Shown piece after piece: positions 23,672-37,179 of a stretch of 64,000 nucleotides of DNA. The position numbers and the translations under genes are program-made. Each line of letters begins with the position of its first letter. The stretch's first letter is position 1. Source of the DNA: Fusarium oxysporum f. sp. lycopersici 4287 (lineage: Eukaryota; Ascomycota; Sordariomycetes; Hypocreales; Nectriaceae); assembly GCF_000149955.1 (NCBI RefSeq), contig NC_030990.1:3120627-3184626 (forward strand), in the 5' to 3' direction. The notes under the pieces were generated by a model. It did not search any database and was not told the origin of the DNA. It saw only the letters and a program-made list of their open reading frames with translations.

Positions 23672-25106
23672 TTAAATGTAACTGACCTTCACCCCCATTC
23701 CAGCTGTGCCCTTGACCTTAGACCAAAAGACCGCAAGTATTCTCTTCACTCTCTCCCGAATGTTGGCATTACTCAACATAAGAATCAAACCCATAACAAA
23801 CGCCAGAAACTTGAATAAGAACATCGGGTTCGAGTTTAGTGAGGAGCCCAAATGTTCGATAATAGTCCGCAGTTGTGCGATAACCATAGAAGCGCGTGAC
23901 GTAAGAGTTGGGGCCTGCGAGACTGCTTTGCCATTTGCCTTGGGTCCTGCTTGATTCGTCCCTCGAGGCCTTGACTGCCTCGACGACGAAGATGATGGAG
24001 CTCTGGCCTTCCGAGGTCGAGTTGACCCAGTATGGCTAGCTGTATCGTCAATCCCGTAATCAACCTCGCTCCCTTCGCGCTTCAGACGCTCCTCTTCTAT
24101 CCGCTTTCTTTCCTTCTCTTCATTCTCGGCGCGCAGTCTCTTCGCCTCCTCAATTTCTCTCTTCAGCTCATTCTCTTGTCGTTGGCGCTCCTCATTCTCA
24201 AGTCTTTCCTGTTCTTGCTGTTCATCGTGGAGGCTTTGCAATGCCTGCAGGAAGGCTTCGCGCCGCTCCTCGTCTAGGACTGAGCTGACGCTGATGAATT
24301 CACGAGCATAATCCCATTCGTTGTTGCGCAAGAGCACATGGAGGGTGTATAACTCCAGAATCTTGACACGAGCATTTAGATCTCTAGGCGTGTTGGCGCC
24401 ACTCGCCCCCTTCGCAGGAGACCGATATCGATTCGACATGGGCGAGCTCGTTGATTCAGCGAGCCGCCCGGCGACATCAAGATTTGGTGTGTTGGAGGCG
24501 GCCAGATAAGCCTCGAGTTTGTGCTGGTTAAGCTTCTGGTCACGGGCATGTGCCAACAATATTGTCGCGCTGCTCGAGTCAGTCCATGTCTCAATTCGAC
24601 GCATTCCAAACGACTTACAGATTGATGACCACGTCGGAGTCAACATCGCCCTCCACTCCATGGTAGCCGTTCGTGACTACCTCATCCCATATTTCTCCTT
24701 CGCGAACTTTGGTACACAAAGCTCTCCATTCTTGGTTTCCAAAAGCATCCTTGCCCTCCTCGGGTTCTAACTCGACAATGCCGTTGAGGATAGTAAGATA
24801 CAGGCTCCAGACCTTAATGCGAGTCGTTCTTGATGCTCGGGCAACTGGCGCAGGTTCGCCGTCGTCAACATGTTCGGGTGGAGTAATCAACGGGAGTAAT
24901 GTCGTTAGAGCTTCAGGCAAACGACGCGTGAGGAATAAAGTAGAAGCCTGTCGATAGGTCTTCGAAATTTGGGAAGGATGCCGTGAGGATGTAGAAGAAG
25001 CTAGAGAGGATATAGATGTCGAGAGAAGACTGTTTGGCAGGCCAGAAGGTCCAGTTGAGGATGACATCGTGGTCGGACTGTAAGCGGCGTGGTTGTTAAA
25101 AGTCAT
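23672..25106 (-). CDS. Tail-anchored coiled-coil membrane protein, possibly Pex26-type peroxin
   Basis: Two exons, 25106-24619 and 24569-23672, joined by a 49-bp intron; 461 residues. The N-terminal half (about 45-200) is helical with a conserved-looking block around [26 protein letters not shown] that runs across the splice. A low-complexity Glu/Arg/Lys coiled coil ([18 protein letters not shown]) follows, then a Ser/Arg-rich disordered stretch. Near the C-terminus a single hydrophobic helix ([16 protein letters not shown]) is followed by a short basic tail. The topology is that of a tail-anchored protein. It recalls fungal Pex26, the anchor that recruits the Pex1-Pex6 AAA complex to peroxisomes, but I cannot confirm this and another organelle is possible. 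A second ATG lies 13 codons downstream. Confidence 0.55.
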
Positions 25107-26661
25107 GCTGACAGTTGTATGAGAGCAATGGGATCAGAAGCGCTAGCACGGAAGCTGCTGAGGCTTGAGATCGTCTACACATAAAAGGTGGTAATGGTCT
25201 TTTGGAGGTGGCAGAGAGTTGAAGTTCGGATCGTATAGAGGACAAGCGGTATGTGACGGAGACGGAGCTGGGTGGAAGACTGGGCGACAAAAGGAGAAAC
25301 AGGGCAGATGTATTGAATCACCCCAGATTCATGATTCAATTGAGCATCGTCGGAATAACAAGAGAGGTACGGGGACTCAGGAACGCAGGCAAAAGGCCAA
25401 TTTCGGGACTCACGCGTCAGGGCCGAATTCAGTCAAGAAGGCCGTGACATGTGGTTTGTAGGAGCAACATAGCAATTGGGAAGCTGGGAAAGCTGATCAG
25501 CCAACCAGGTCAACGGTAGAAAAACAATCCAGTAATTTTAGCCTCGGTACGGGTACCTACTTCTTGACTTCCAGGTGGGGGCTAGACTCCATTTCCAGCG
25601 CATCCCCCAGTTCCGATCAAGAGGAGCCGACAACGGCTGAAGCACGGCCGAGGTTGACAGCTCAAACATTCGACATGAATAAAGCAAGGAAGGAAGGCAA
25701 GGTAGGTAAATATTATTCAGATACCGACGGCAAGACTTCCTTATCTGCCTGGATACAATGGTGACATCTTGTGAACGATTTCTTCAATAGTGAACCCATG
25801 AACTCTCACTATGATGCAGCTCAAGAATCATTCGCTCCGAACTTTCTGAAGGGCTAAGCTCGGCATCTACTCCGCTTGTTGTGCGTCGTTGTCTAAACCG
25901 GGTGTCTTCATTTCCCGTTGATCCAATGACCTACCATAGTAGGTATGCCTTATTAGGGAACAAGAAAACCTCAGACCTTGACAGATGATATCAAAACAAA
26001 AGCATCCTAAGCTTATGACAACTTACCTAAGTCTTTTTGCCACTTAGGATCGAGGTCCAATGTTTTCTTGCCTCCCCTAGGTAGGCTCGGCAGGATACAC
26101 CAAATACGAGGCACTGACTTATAACAGAGTTGAATGTACCACGATTAAATGCCAGCGAGTCATTCTTAATATTTATTCTTATTTATGTACAGTAGCGTGC
26201 AATCCAGTTCTCATGTTCATTAAAGTCTCTCACACACGTGAGCGGCACCTTGGACTCCCTAGCACCCACCACCACGGTGCGCCAACGTCCGCTTGGTATT
26301 ACAACATTATCTGAGACAGTTGCAAACTTTCTACAATTTAATGAAACGAATAAAATGTAATAAACAAGATCATACGAGGAAGAGGATCTCACGGGGTCAA
26401 TCATATATATGCTCTCTCAAGAATGTATCTTGGTCTTAATGAATCTTTACCATGTTAAGCAACATCAGGTTTCCAAGGCAATCCAATGAAAGATTAGCAA
26501 ACACACTGGCTTGGTCGGCTTTCAATATTAACACAAAGCTACCCTGAAAATAGATATTGTCTACATAAAAAGTCATTGGTATTATGAACGCCACCCTAAA
26601 TCAATCATCAGAACACCGCCCACTCTATCGTCCAATCTATCCCACACATGGCACCCCCAAC
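25107..26661. other. Intergenic region, no gene seen
   Basis: This 1555-bp region holds the promoter of the tail-anchored protein gene and the 3' flank of the haspin gene. It contains a GGGTACCT element at 25551, an A/G-rich tract near 25680-25710 and AT-rich sequence near 26160-26190. No frame resembles a protein. Confidence 0.5.
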
Positions 26662-28354
26662 TCATTGCCTTCGAGTTGACCTCCTGGCTGGTGCGCTCTC
26701 TTGCTTCACGTCCTTGATATCATCTCGCACGCCGATAATGCTGTCTTCTCTTTCAATCAGTGACTCATCAACACCATTCAGTTGTTCCTGACGAACCCAC
26801 CCAGCCTCAACTGCAAAGCATACAACGTCTGCAGCACAGCTGAAGCAGGGCAACTCATCTCCAGCGTCTGGATCCAGGTAATTCCACATCTCTCGAGTCT
26901 CTTTCCTGAATCTTGCAAGCTCCTTCTTATCACCCTTGAAGTGACTTATCAAATATTCGTAGAGATATGCCAGCCAAAGCACATTCGAGTATGGAGCATA
27001 AGCGTCCCATGAGAGTTGTCCGTCAATACCCTCAGCGTAGGGTGTATCGTGAGCTTCTGGAGGGAGACATGTACGGTCAGCACGGAGAAGGAATGACCTC
27101 ATTTGGCGGTAAACTTTGCATTGTGCTGCATGAGTACTGGTGAACAGGCTGAGGTCTCTTTCGAGGTCAAAAGCCACAGGTTTCGCATCTTCAATGGAAA
27201 GATCTTCGCCACGAGACAGGCCGTAGTCCAAAATCGTAATATCCAAGCCTGAAAAGCCAAAGAAGCCCGCTGAAGGAGTACCCATGTCTCGAGGTGGCTT
27301 GACTTGCCGGATACATAGGTTACCCTCGTGAAGATCACGATGCTACTCAAGTTAGTGGGTTTAATCAAATTGTGTGCCTTGCAGGATGGATTACCTCAAA
27401 CATCACAAGGTCCTCAGCTCTCGCCAGAGCAATAGCCTGCAAGAAAAATATATCCCATAATTGACTCTCGCTCGTTAACTTCCAGTCTTCTAGCGACGTT
27501 CCAGCATCGCCCAGCTCAACAACCAAGAAACGCGTATCGTCCAAATATCGGCTCGGTGAAGGATAAAACTGTGCTCGGTCCGGATCTTGTCGTTTCATCT
27601 TCTTTTGAAACGACTGATGCGTCTCGAGAAGCTGACGTGTTGTTTTACCCTGAACGACGTATCGCTCCTTGTATACGACGAAACCTGGAATATCTGCCAG
27701 CCATTCCGATATCTGCAGCTCGCCTTGTACATCCTCTTCAGGATGAGGCTCTTCATCGACCAAGCCAGAGCGAATTTGGGCTTTGGTCTGTGGCTTTATG
27801 GGCGATGGAAGCCGAATAACCTTTATTATGCTTGTACCACGCTCGTTGGTAACACGATATACCTCGGCGTAAGATGCTTCGGCGATCTTGTCAATCCTAT
27901 CTCCTGGTGGACAGACATCCTCCCACGTGAGGGTTCTGAGCTGTGTTTGCTGCGCGGCCGCCTCTGAGGCTATCTGAGCCTCCAATAATCTTGAAAAATC
28001 GACAGAGTCATTCTCATCCACCGGTGGGTCTGAGCTTGGTTCTTTAGCCTCAGGAGTGCCTCTTTTCTCTGGGACCTTGAGGGTTGTGTCCTCCTTAATG
28101 TTGATAACCTCGCTTATCTTCTCCTGGACAGACTCTATGGTCTTTTTCGGCAATTTGGCCTTTGTCTTGGGAGCTGATTTCTCATCGAGATGAAGTGATG
28201 AGACTTTATTTGTTATAAGAGAGATAGAGTCCTTTTTTCTGTTTGGTTCTTGCTGGGGCCGTACTGGGCTTTGCGGTAGCTCGGCGAATAAACGTTCAGC
28301 TTTTGACCGTTTTGCTGGTTTTCCATATTTCTTGACCGCAGTACTTCGTGTCAT
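26662..28354 (-). CDS. Haspin-family protein kinase
   Basis: Two exons, 28354-27395 and 27342-26662, with a 52-bp intron; 546 residues. The first 150 residues are basic and disordered. The kinase domain shows the ATP-lysine strand (TSIIKVI), then after the splice the catalytic loop HRDLHEGN. The metal-binding motif is DYG in ILDYGLSR, where haspins have DYT rather than DFG. Missing DFG/APE landmarks and this DYx motif separate haspin from ordinary kinases. Haspin phosphorylates histone H3 Thr3 to position the chromosomal passenger complex in mitosis. The C-terminus ends in a basic tail. The ATG at 28354 is chosen because the only upstream extension begins with TTG inside a T-tract. Confidence 0.85.
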
Positions 28355-30059
28355 TTCGGTTCTCAAAAAAAAAAAAAAAAAAAAGTATGAATAAGGTGTT
28401 TTTTTATCTAGATACGTAGGTAGTCTGTAATCAAGGACCAGTCATGCACGATATAAACATCTTCAACCAGAAAGAATGGTTGGTGGGACAACGGGCCCAT
28501 TCATGGGTGTAGTACCAGGAGGACAGTCAGCTTCCAGCTAAGTATCTACCTTACCTTACCAACCTAAAGGTCAGTGGTTACTAAGGTACCTTACTTTCTA
28601 GAGATTTTCTACGGTACAACGGCCCTGCATCAAATATCTCCTGTGGACCAAGAACAAGCAAATGAAATATAGCCATGCAAGAACAAATAGACATAAGTAG
28701 AGAAGATAGCATCCAGCCTCACATTGAAACGAATGAGCAACCGTGGGTCTTGAAGTAAGTGGGGCATTATATTATACACTTACTGGATCCGTCGAGGTGA
28801 CGACGTAAAGGGGCTTGGTAAATGCGTTTCTCTGTGAATGTATCCTGGCATGAAACTAATGGCTGGAGAATGTACTGTCCAGCATGATTTTCAATGTGAA
28901 TATACATAAGATGGATGCTCTGTAAGTCTGAAATACCTATGCACTCTCCTCCGCAATTGCGGACCCGGCTTGTGGGCACTGGGCGACATATTGATGGATG
29001 GTGGCTCGTTTCTTGCCTGTTGTTGCTGGCAGCATACCTAGCCATGAATAGAAACAATACGACGAACTAGAGCTAATAAGCGGACGTGGAGTAGCACTTG
29101 CGAAGAGGCGTTTGCTAGCCGAAGGACCCTTCCACGCCAAAGACAGAATGCGAAAAAGTAACTGTCTGTGGGCATGAACAAACATCCATTAAACGTTGAA
29201 TCGCTAGTGAGCCGAAGTGATCCTATGGCGAGTTGCTGATCTTTTTTATCATACTGGCAGGGTTCTTCTTTGGGAGACTGCTAAGTATCGTTCCCCTGAG
29301 TATCCTTTCTTTAGCACTGTGAACCTCCACTAAATCCAACTGGATCTGACAGCGCCAGCCCCCAAGCTGGAGCTCTCAATAGCAAACCGCTTTGTCGTAT
29401 TTCAAAATCCTTCTTGTCCCCTGATCTCTACCTAATACCTTTCCTAATTACTACATACCTTTAAAAACAAAACAGGGAAGATCCATTGGCTTTTATTGAC
29501 TCGCCGCATCTGCTTCAGCTAGGCAGAGTCCCTAAACCATACACTTCAAAGGCCTCTGACAGGAGTCGATTTGGCCAATCAAAGACTGAAAGCTGGCCAC
29601 AGCCCAGTCTTTTGAGCCTCGTCCAACGTCCCGCCGCACGGTCTCCAATCGAGTCGTCTAATAGAAAGCTTGCGCATGGTAAAAGGAGGCTGTGCATGTG
29701 CAATCCGGTCACCACGGCACTCAACCGAATCCCAGCCATAGAAGGATTGGATTCACAGACACTCATCCTACGGAGGACGGGGCAAGCTTACAGTGATTAC
29801 TTTACCTGGCAACTTGCCCATTCGATTAGAGTTAACGAGTTGACGACACGACACCGTCTACATCTGCCATTGCCTTGGCTGTCAGCTTGTCGCTTGGCAC
29901 CCTCCCACATCGCTCGACCTCATCGCATCGTATCGACATTAAATAATTGAGTTTTACTTGCTCGATCGAACCGTTCATCGCGCAACGTTATTTCATAAAA
30001 TCCGCATGCTGGCAGCCGCCTTTGCCAGTCGATAGTCTAGCCTTCAACTGTCCGCCGCC
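28355..30059. other. Divergent promoter region between haspin and DRS2
   Basis: This 1.7-kb region has a 20-A run (28365-28384, T on the haspin strand) right before the haspin ATG. A perfect palindrome TAAGGTACCTTA lies at 28582-28593, next to CTACCTTACCTTACC repeats. The DRS2 side has a long leader. The frame at 29486-29950 resembles no protein family. No gene is supported. Confidence 0.55.
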
Positions 30060-33000
30060 ATGGCTGGGCGACCGCCTGGAGGAGGTTTCGATACGGGACA
30101 CTCGAATAATCGCGACGATCTGTTACTCGACCTCGACAATGACCAACCTGTTTACAGTGGCGGACAGCGCTCCAATCTCAACGATGACGACCTGATGCGC
30201 TTTCACGAACAGAATCAAGACCCCCCACCAGGACGTACCTCTGTGTCCTATGACGACTTCGTCGGTGCTCGAGACGCGAATCACGCTTCGACCGCACAAC
30301 CTGCCGGCGGGTTAGGTGTACCGCCCAGATCTGGTCCAGGTTCGAATCCCTACCTTACGAGACAGTATAGCCAAACTTCCGAACTCGGCAATTACCAACG
30401 CTACGCTGATGATTTCGATGATTATCCCGTCGATGGCGACTCGTACTATCATCAAGATGGAGGGGCAAGAGTTGACGAGACTACCCCAGGCCTTGGTAGG
30501 AACAACGCGCGGAATCGAAACAGCGTCTTGGGCCTTGGTGGAGGTTTTCTTGGTAAAGTCAAGAATAGGTTAGGCCTCGGTCAAGGATATTCAGAGATGG
30601 ATCTGCCTCTGACAGAACCCGGCCATGAACGAGGAGATTCCGTTGGAGGGAACTCTCATCAGCCACCGCAGCAGGCTCAGAAGGGCAGGTTTGATATGGG
30701 TAACTTCAAGTTTGGATTTGGCCGATCGAAGCCGGATCCGTCAACCCTTGGTCCTCGACTCATATACCTTAATAATCCGCCAGCCAATGCCGCCAACAAG
30801 TATGTTGATAACCATATCTCGACTGCGAAATACAACGTCGCAACCTTTCTACCGAAATTTCTGTACGAGCAATTCTCAAAGTTTGCCAACATCTTCTTCT
30901 TGTTTACTGCCGCGCTTCAGCAGATCCCCAATCTGTCACCAACGAACCCCTACACAACTATTGCACCCCTCATAGTGGTGCTTATTATATCTGCCGTCAA
31001 GGAATTGGTCGAGGACTACCGCAGAAAGCAAGCCGATAATGCTCTCAATACTTCTAAAGCGCGGGTCCTACGAGGTTCAACTTTCCAGGAAACGAAGTGG
31101 ATCAATGTGGCCGTCGGGGACATAATACGAGTGGAATCGGAAGAACCTTTCCCTTCTGATTTAGTTCTTTTGGCTAGTTCTGAGCCCGAAGGTCTCTGTT
31201 ATATCGAAACAGCAAACCTTGATGGTGAAACAAACCTCAAGATCAAACAAGGGCTGCCAGAAACTTCCTCAATGGTTTCACCCAATGAGCTTAGCAGACT
31301 GGGAGGACGTATCAAGTCAGAACAGCCCAATAGTAGTCTTTACACATATGAGGCAACATTGACAATGCAGACTGGAGGCGGAGAAAAGGAATTTGCTCTC
31401 AATCCAGAGCAACTCCTTCTCAGAGGTGCTACTTTGCGAAACACGCCTTGGGTTCACGGTGTTGTAGTGTTTACTGGCCACGAAACGAAACTCATGCGAA
31501 ATGCTACTGCTGCTCCTATTAAGCGTACCAAGGTTGAGAGGAAACTCAACATGCTTGTCCTCTTATTGGTAGGTATCTTACTGGTTCTGAGTATCGTGTG
31601 TACCGTTGGAGATTTGATCCAGCGGAAGGTCGAAGGCGATGCTCTCTCCTATCTCTTCCTGGATCCCACCAACACTGCTGGTCAAATCACTCAAACATTC
31701 CTCAAGGACATGGTCACATACTGGGTTCTGTTTTCGGCACTGGTTCCCATTTCTCTCTTCGTCACCGTGGAGTTGGTGAAATATTGGCATGGAATCCTGA
31801 TCAACGATGATCTCGACATGTACTACGATAAGAACGATACACCTGCTACCTGCCGAACGTCAAGCTTGGTCGAAGAACTTGGCATGGTTGAATACGTATT
31901 CTCAGACAAGACTGGAACCCTCACCTGTAATCAGATGGAGTTCAAGCAATGTTCGATTGCCGGAATTCAATACTCAGAAGATGTGCCAGAGGATCGTCGC
32001 CCAACTATGGTTGACGGCGTTGAAGTCGGTCTTTTCGATTACAAGGCGCTCAAGGCTAACCTCGCCAACGGACACGAGACTGCCCCTGCCATCGATCACT
32101 TCTTGTCACTGCTCGCAACTTGCCATACTGTCATTCCGGAAATGGATGAGAAAGGAGGTATCAAGTACCAAGCTGCTTCTCCTGATGAAGGCGCTTTGGT
32201 CGCTGGTGCCCTGGATCTCGGGTTCAAGTTCACTGCTCGAAAGCCAAAGTCGGTCATCATCGATGCTAATGGCCGCGAACTTGAATATGAACTTCTTGCT
32301 GTTTGCGAATTTAACTCGACTCGAAAGCGAATGTCAACTATTTACCGATGCCCTGATGGAAAGATTCGATGCTATTGTAAGGGTGCCGACACCGTCATTC
32401 TCGAACGACTCAATGATCAGAATCCGCATGTCGAAGTTACACTCCGACATCTTGAAGAGTACGCCTCTGAAGGTCTGCGAACGCTATGTTTGGCTATGCG
32501 AGAAATCCCAGAGAATGAGTTTCAGGAATGGTACAAGATTTACGATACTGCCCAGATGACCGTTGGCGGCAACCGCGCTGAGGAAGTGGACAAGGCTTCG
32601 GAAATTATCGAGAAGGACTTCTTTTTACTTGGCGCAACTGCCATCGAGGATCGCCTTCAGGATGGCGTTCCAGAGACAATTCACACTTTACAACAGGCCA
32701 ATATTAAAGTTTGGGTTTTGACTGGAGATCGTCAAGAAACCGCCATTAACATCGGGATGAGTTGCAAGCTCCTCAGCGAAGATATGATGCTTCTGATCGT
32801 TAACGAGGAAACGGCTGCTGCTACACGAGACAACATTCAGAAGAAGATGGATGCCATCAGGACGCAGGGAGATGGCACAATCGAAACAGAAACATTAGCT
32901 TTGATCATTGATGGAAAGTCTTTGACATTCGCTCTCGAAAAGGATTTGGAAAAACTGTTCCTTGACTTAGCCATTATGTGCAAGGCTGTCATTTGCTGCC

Positions 33001-34261
33001 GCGTATCTCCTCTTCAAAAGGCCCTTGTTGTAAAGCTGGTCAAGAAGTATCAAAAGGAGTCCATTCTTCTCGCTATTGGCGATGGAGCAAATGACGTCTC
33101 CATGATTCAAGCTGCACATATTGGCATTGGTATCAGTGGTGAAGAAGGTCTTCAGGCCGCCCGAAGTGCGGATGTTGCTATCGCTCAATTCCGCTTTCTC
33201 CGAAAGTTATTGTTGGTTCATGGCGCATGGAGTTATCAGCGTGTCACGAAGACGATTTTGTTCTCATTCTATAAGAACATCGCATTATATATGACACAAT
33301 TTTGGGTAAGTATGACACGAAACCATGAGTGTGTGTAACCATGGCTAATACTGTTGGCAGTACACATTCCAAAACGTATTTTCCGGTCAGGTTATCTACG
33401 AGTCATGGACACTATCCTTCTACAACGTTTTTTACACCGTTCTACCCCCTCTAGCGCTCGGTATTCTGGATCAGTTCATCTCGGCTCGCCTGCTGGATCG
33501 ATACCCCCAACTTTACATGATGGGCCAGCAGAACTACTTCTTTCGATTCAAAGTTTTCACACAGTGGATAGGCAACGCTATCTACCATTCTATTGTGCTG
33601 TACATTTGGGCGCAGCTCTTCTGGTATGGTGACCTTATCCAAGGAGATGGCAAGATTGCTGGTCATTGGGTGTGGGGTACGGCGCTCTACGGTGCCACTC
33701 TCCTCACCGTCCTAGGTAAGGCTGCTCTAGTCACCAACAACTGGACCAAGTACCATGTCCTCGCCATACCTGGAAGCATGGCCATTTGGTACGTGCTTAC
33801 TGCCGTCTATGGTATCGTAGCGCCTATGGCAGGCGTGTCCATGGAGTACTTCGGTACCATACCAAGGATCTACGAAAGCCCCGTGTTTTGGCTCCAAACG
33901 GTCTGCCTCGCCATTATGTGCCTCTTGCGTGACTTTGTCTGGAAGTATGCGAAGCGTATGTACCGACCACAGACATACCATCACATCCAGGAAATCCAGA
34001 AGTACAATATTCAGGACTATCGGCCCAGGTTAGTTGATTCCTCGCCACACCATGGAACTATCGAGACTAACGTACCTCAGAATGGAGCAGTTTCAGAAAG
34101 CAATTCGGAAAGTGCGGCAAGTGCAACGTATGCGTAAACAACGCGGATATGCCTTCTCGCAAGCAGACGAGAGTCAAACACGTGTGCTCCAAGCATACGA
34201 TACCACGAAGCATCGTGGACGATATGGTGAGATGGCCAGCTCAAGGCCAGCGGGCAGGTAA
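30060..34261 (+). CDS. DRS2: P4-type ATPase, aminophospholipid flippase
   Basis: Three exons: 30060-33305, 33361-34028 and 34081-34261; 1364 residues. The enzyme flips phosphatidylserine (and ethanolamine) from the luminal to the cytosolic leaflet at the trans-Golgi, driving vesicle formation; in yeast it needs Cdc50. Visible landmarks are a disordered N-terminus, DGETNLK of the actuator domain, PISL in membrane helix 4, the phosphorylated Asp616 in DKTGTLT, and GDGANDVSMIQ of the hinge. The last exon encodes RMRKQRGYAFSQ, matching the autoregulatory and PI4P-linked GFAFS region of yeast Drs2. Reading through the second intron instead would give a short unrelated end, so the splice at 34028/34081 decides the correct tail. 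Confidence 0.95.
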
Positions 34262-37179
34262 CCGGCAGGGGCAGAAGGGGAGATGGATCGTGCGCAGGTC
34301 TTTTGAGAATGCCTGTGTGGTTCGCGTGACGAATACAAAATATTGGGGGGTTTACTCAGGAGTTGGATTGCCATTTATTTCAAAACACCGGGTGGTCGTT
34401 CTGCTCAATCACCTTTTTCTATACTATCCAATTATCGATGCTGAGAGCTGCGCGTCGTTGGCTCGATGAATTGAAATTCGCATGATGCATATATGCTCTT
34501 GGACATCTTGGAGAGGTGCCTGGACACCTTTCTTAGAACAAGCGAGAACGAGGATATGACAGGGGATCTACGGAGGTAGGCTATACGAAACGAGACCAGC
34601 ATGTTAAATCATGCGTTAGACATGAGAGATACTATTTATTGCCGATATTTTAGTCTGCCGGAGTTCTCGATTTTCAAAACCTCATGGATAGGCTGCATAG
34701 GTAGCTGCTTACATTTGCTACCTGTTTCGTGGAGACTAGAGAATATTATGTTTTGGTCCCATACCATTACTGTAACCAGCCACGCCATCTTTCAACTGTG
34801 AACATTATTAAACAGCTAAAATATTTCTCTGACCTTTACTTCGGGTCCCATCACACCGACTTTGTGAAACTAACATTCTTAACATGTAGGGTCAAACTGT
34901 ATTTTGTAACTAGCACTTCACACATGTACCATTCATTTCACAGCACATATGAACGAATATGTCATCTACGGAATCATGTGTCTGAGATCATGGCACATCG
35001 GCATCTATTGTAGCTGCATCCAGAGTAGCATATGACCAGGCGTCCCTATTTAATCAGCAATGATTACCAGACCCCTTGATCCACAGAGGGTCTATATCAA
35101 CATTTATTGTTCGCCTTTTCTAATACAAAGATGTACATAATCCACACTCGGCAAGCTGGAGTTACCTATGGAACATAGTAGTCAAGTCACATCCAAGTGT
35201 GACGCGAAGAAGCCGCTGCAAGAGTGAACCTTGAACAGGTGGCAGATGCAGGCCATATCACAAAGAATGCAATAGGATCTGAGACACGGCTGTGCTTTGA
35301 CAATGATCTGCAAATGAGATGTTACGTACCTGGCCTTGATGCGTTGTCAAAAAGTTTACCATAGGGACGGTAGAGTGATCGACTAGTTTGAGCGATGGAG
35401 GCCAATGAGGATCAAGAAGTCGGAAGTGACTTGATGTACCAGACTGCAGTAGATGAAACTTGGAATAAGCCACGGGGAAGATGCTGGCATCATAAGGATA
35501 CCATGGGGAGATGAGCGTCACCGAGGCGTTCAGTTGGTTGTATAGACAAAAGATGCTCTGGATACTTTCGGTGAGATCTCGTATCATTCCGCGATTACGC
35601 ATTGTGATCCGTCTCGCTTTCACGCCTTCAGCTCTCCTCAATCTGCTGGACTCCCAAGCCTGGCAACGATCAGTTCGGCGAATGTTCCAGCGAGACCTCG
35701 CGTTCTGGTGCGCATGACGCCCCTTCTGCGCCCGTGCCCGCGCCATACATCACAAGAACTGTTACGCGGAACCTTGACAAATTCCATCGTCGGGGCTGGG
35801 GCCGGCTGATTGCACTGGCATTAGTGTTGACATGGCGTGGGGTGGAGAATGAAAATCCGGGGATCAAAGCGTGGAGAAAGACAGGGGAAACTGGAGGAGA
35901 CCTTTCACGGTTTGAGGGGTCGCCAAGGCTAATCTAGTTACAGAAAATGTCAAGGTCAAGGTCATGGAGCAACAAGGAAACAATGAGTGAAGCAACGGTG
36001 CCTCATTGAGTCACTATATTTATTCGTTGTTCTATGTTAGATGTATGTGTATATATATGCCAAAAGAAGAAGAAAATAGACCTCACCACTGTTGACCCTC
36101 CATTGCTGACTACCTATAGATAGATATGAATATGATATGGTTTTATACATGCCTGTATGGTAATGCTCAAGCATCCCTCGCTGAGTCCAACTTGTTACCA
36201 CAAGAAAGCTTGCCAAAAAGAGAAAAAGTTTAAATTATTACAATTGCCCGGGTACCCGCTCGCCAAATGCCATTGCTCATGCCAATAATTTCGTCGCGAT
36301 GCCGTGTGATGATGTCGTCTCGTGCCTTGCTTTGCTTTGCTTTGCCTTGCCGTGCCAGAGCGTGAACTCACCCTCATGGTAATGGAAATCAATATACAGA
36401 TAAGAAGAAGAAACGCAACAAGCCCAGCCTAGCCCAAGCAGCCATTGTCTTACACCTAACTTGTCGCAGAAAGCTCTGGGCGTTAACCCATGCTCTGTTT
36501 CAAATTGGGGCTGACGAGCTATCTGTCTGCAGAGAAGTGTGTCCAGAACAGATCGATGAGGCAAGGGCTTGCCAAGTGTGTTAAATAACCAACAGCCCCA
36601 TAGAGGATCTAATAGCAAAAATTATATGGAGGATATAAAAATGGAAAACTAACATGGTAAACTCCGTCCCATTCTGAGATTGATAAATGCTGTAGATGCG
36701 AAAGAGAGAAACTTTTGAGCGCCAGGAAGACGGTCGGTAGGCACCGTCCCCGAATATGCAATGTGACAAAGGAAACAATAAATCTGGACAACAAAAACAT
36801 ACCGACCCATGTACTGCGTACTGTACTCTATTCGATACCGAGTACGAAATGAGGGCCAGGAACTTGTTTTCTGAACGTCCAGCTTGCTCAACTTTCAGCC
36901 CCTGTTGCAAGGGCGCGGAATAACCCCTGTGAGCTTGATGCAAACCCCGCAAAGCTAGAATTTTTGCGGTCCTGTTTGGGCAGGCCAATCTCGCCGGGGT
37001 TCATGACCGAAGACCCGGCCGGGAGGTGAGACACCGCTCGTCCAGCAGAACACTCGCCATTTAGCTTCGCTTGTGCCACCAGCCCTTCCAAGCTGTTTCT
37101 CGAGTTCCACAAATGTACTGATGTTTGTACAGACTCGTAGGGCAGTAGGCGCTCATGGCTAGAGAGCTGAGCGCAGCCA
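34262..37179. other. Long intergenic region, no gene supported
   Basis: This 2.9-kb region separates DRS2 from the Ecl1-like gene. A 162-codon ATG frame exists at 35746-35258 on the minus strand but has no recognisable domain. TTTGC pentanucleotide repeats occupy about 36324-36350, a palindrome CGGGTACCCG lies at 36249-36258, and AT-rich dinucleotide sequence lies near 36040-36060. Confidence 0.5.

Noticed and set aside
30338..30352. tRNA B-box-like GGTTCGAATCC
   Set aside because: It lies inside the DRS2 coding sequence and no acceptor stem or A box surrounds it.
35258..35746. A 162-codon ATG frame on the minus strand
   Set aside because: No recognisable domain, Arg-rich start unlike neighbouring genes, no splice partners. 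Could be a rapidly evolving small gene but cannot be supported.
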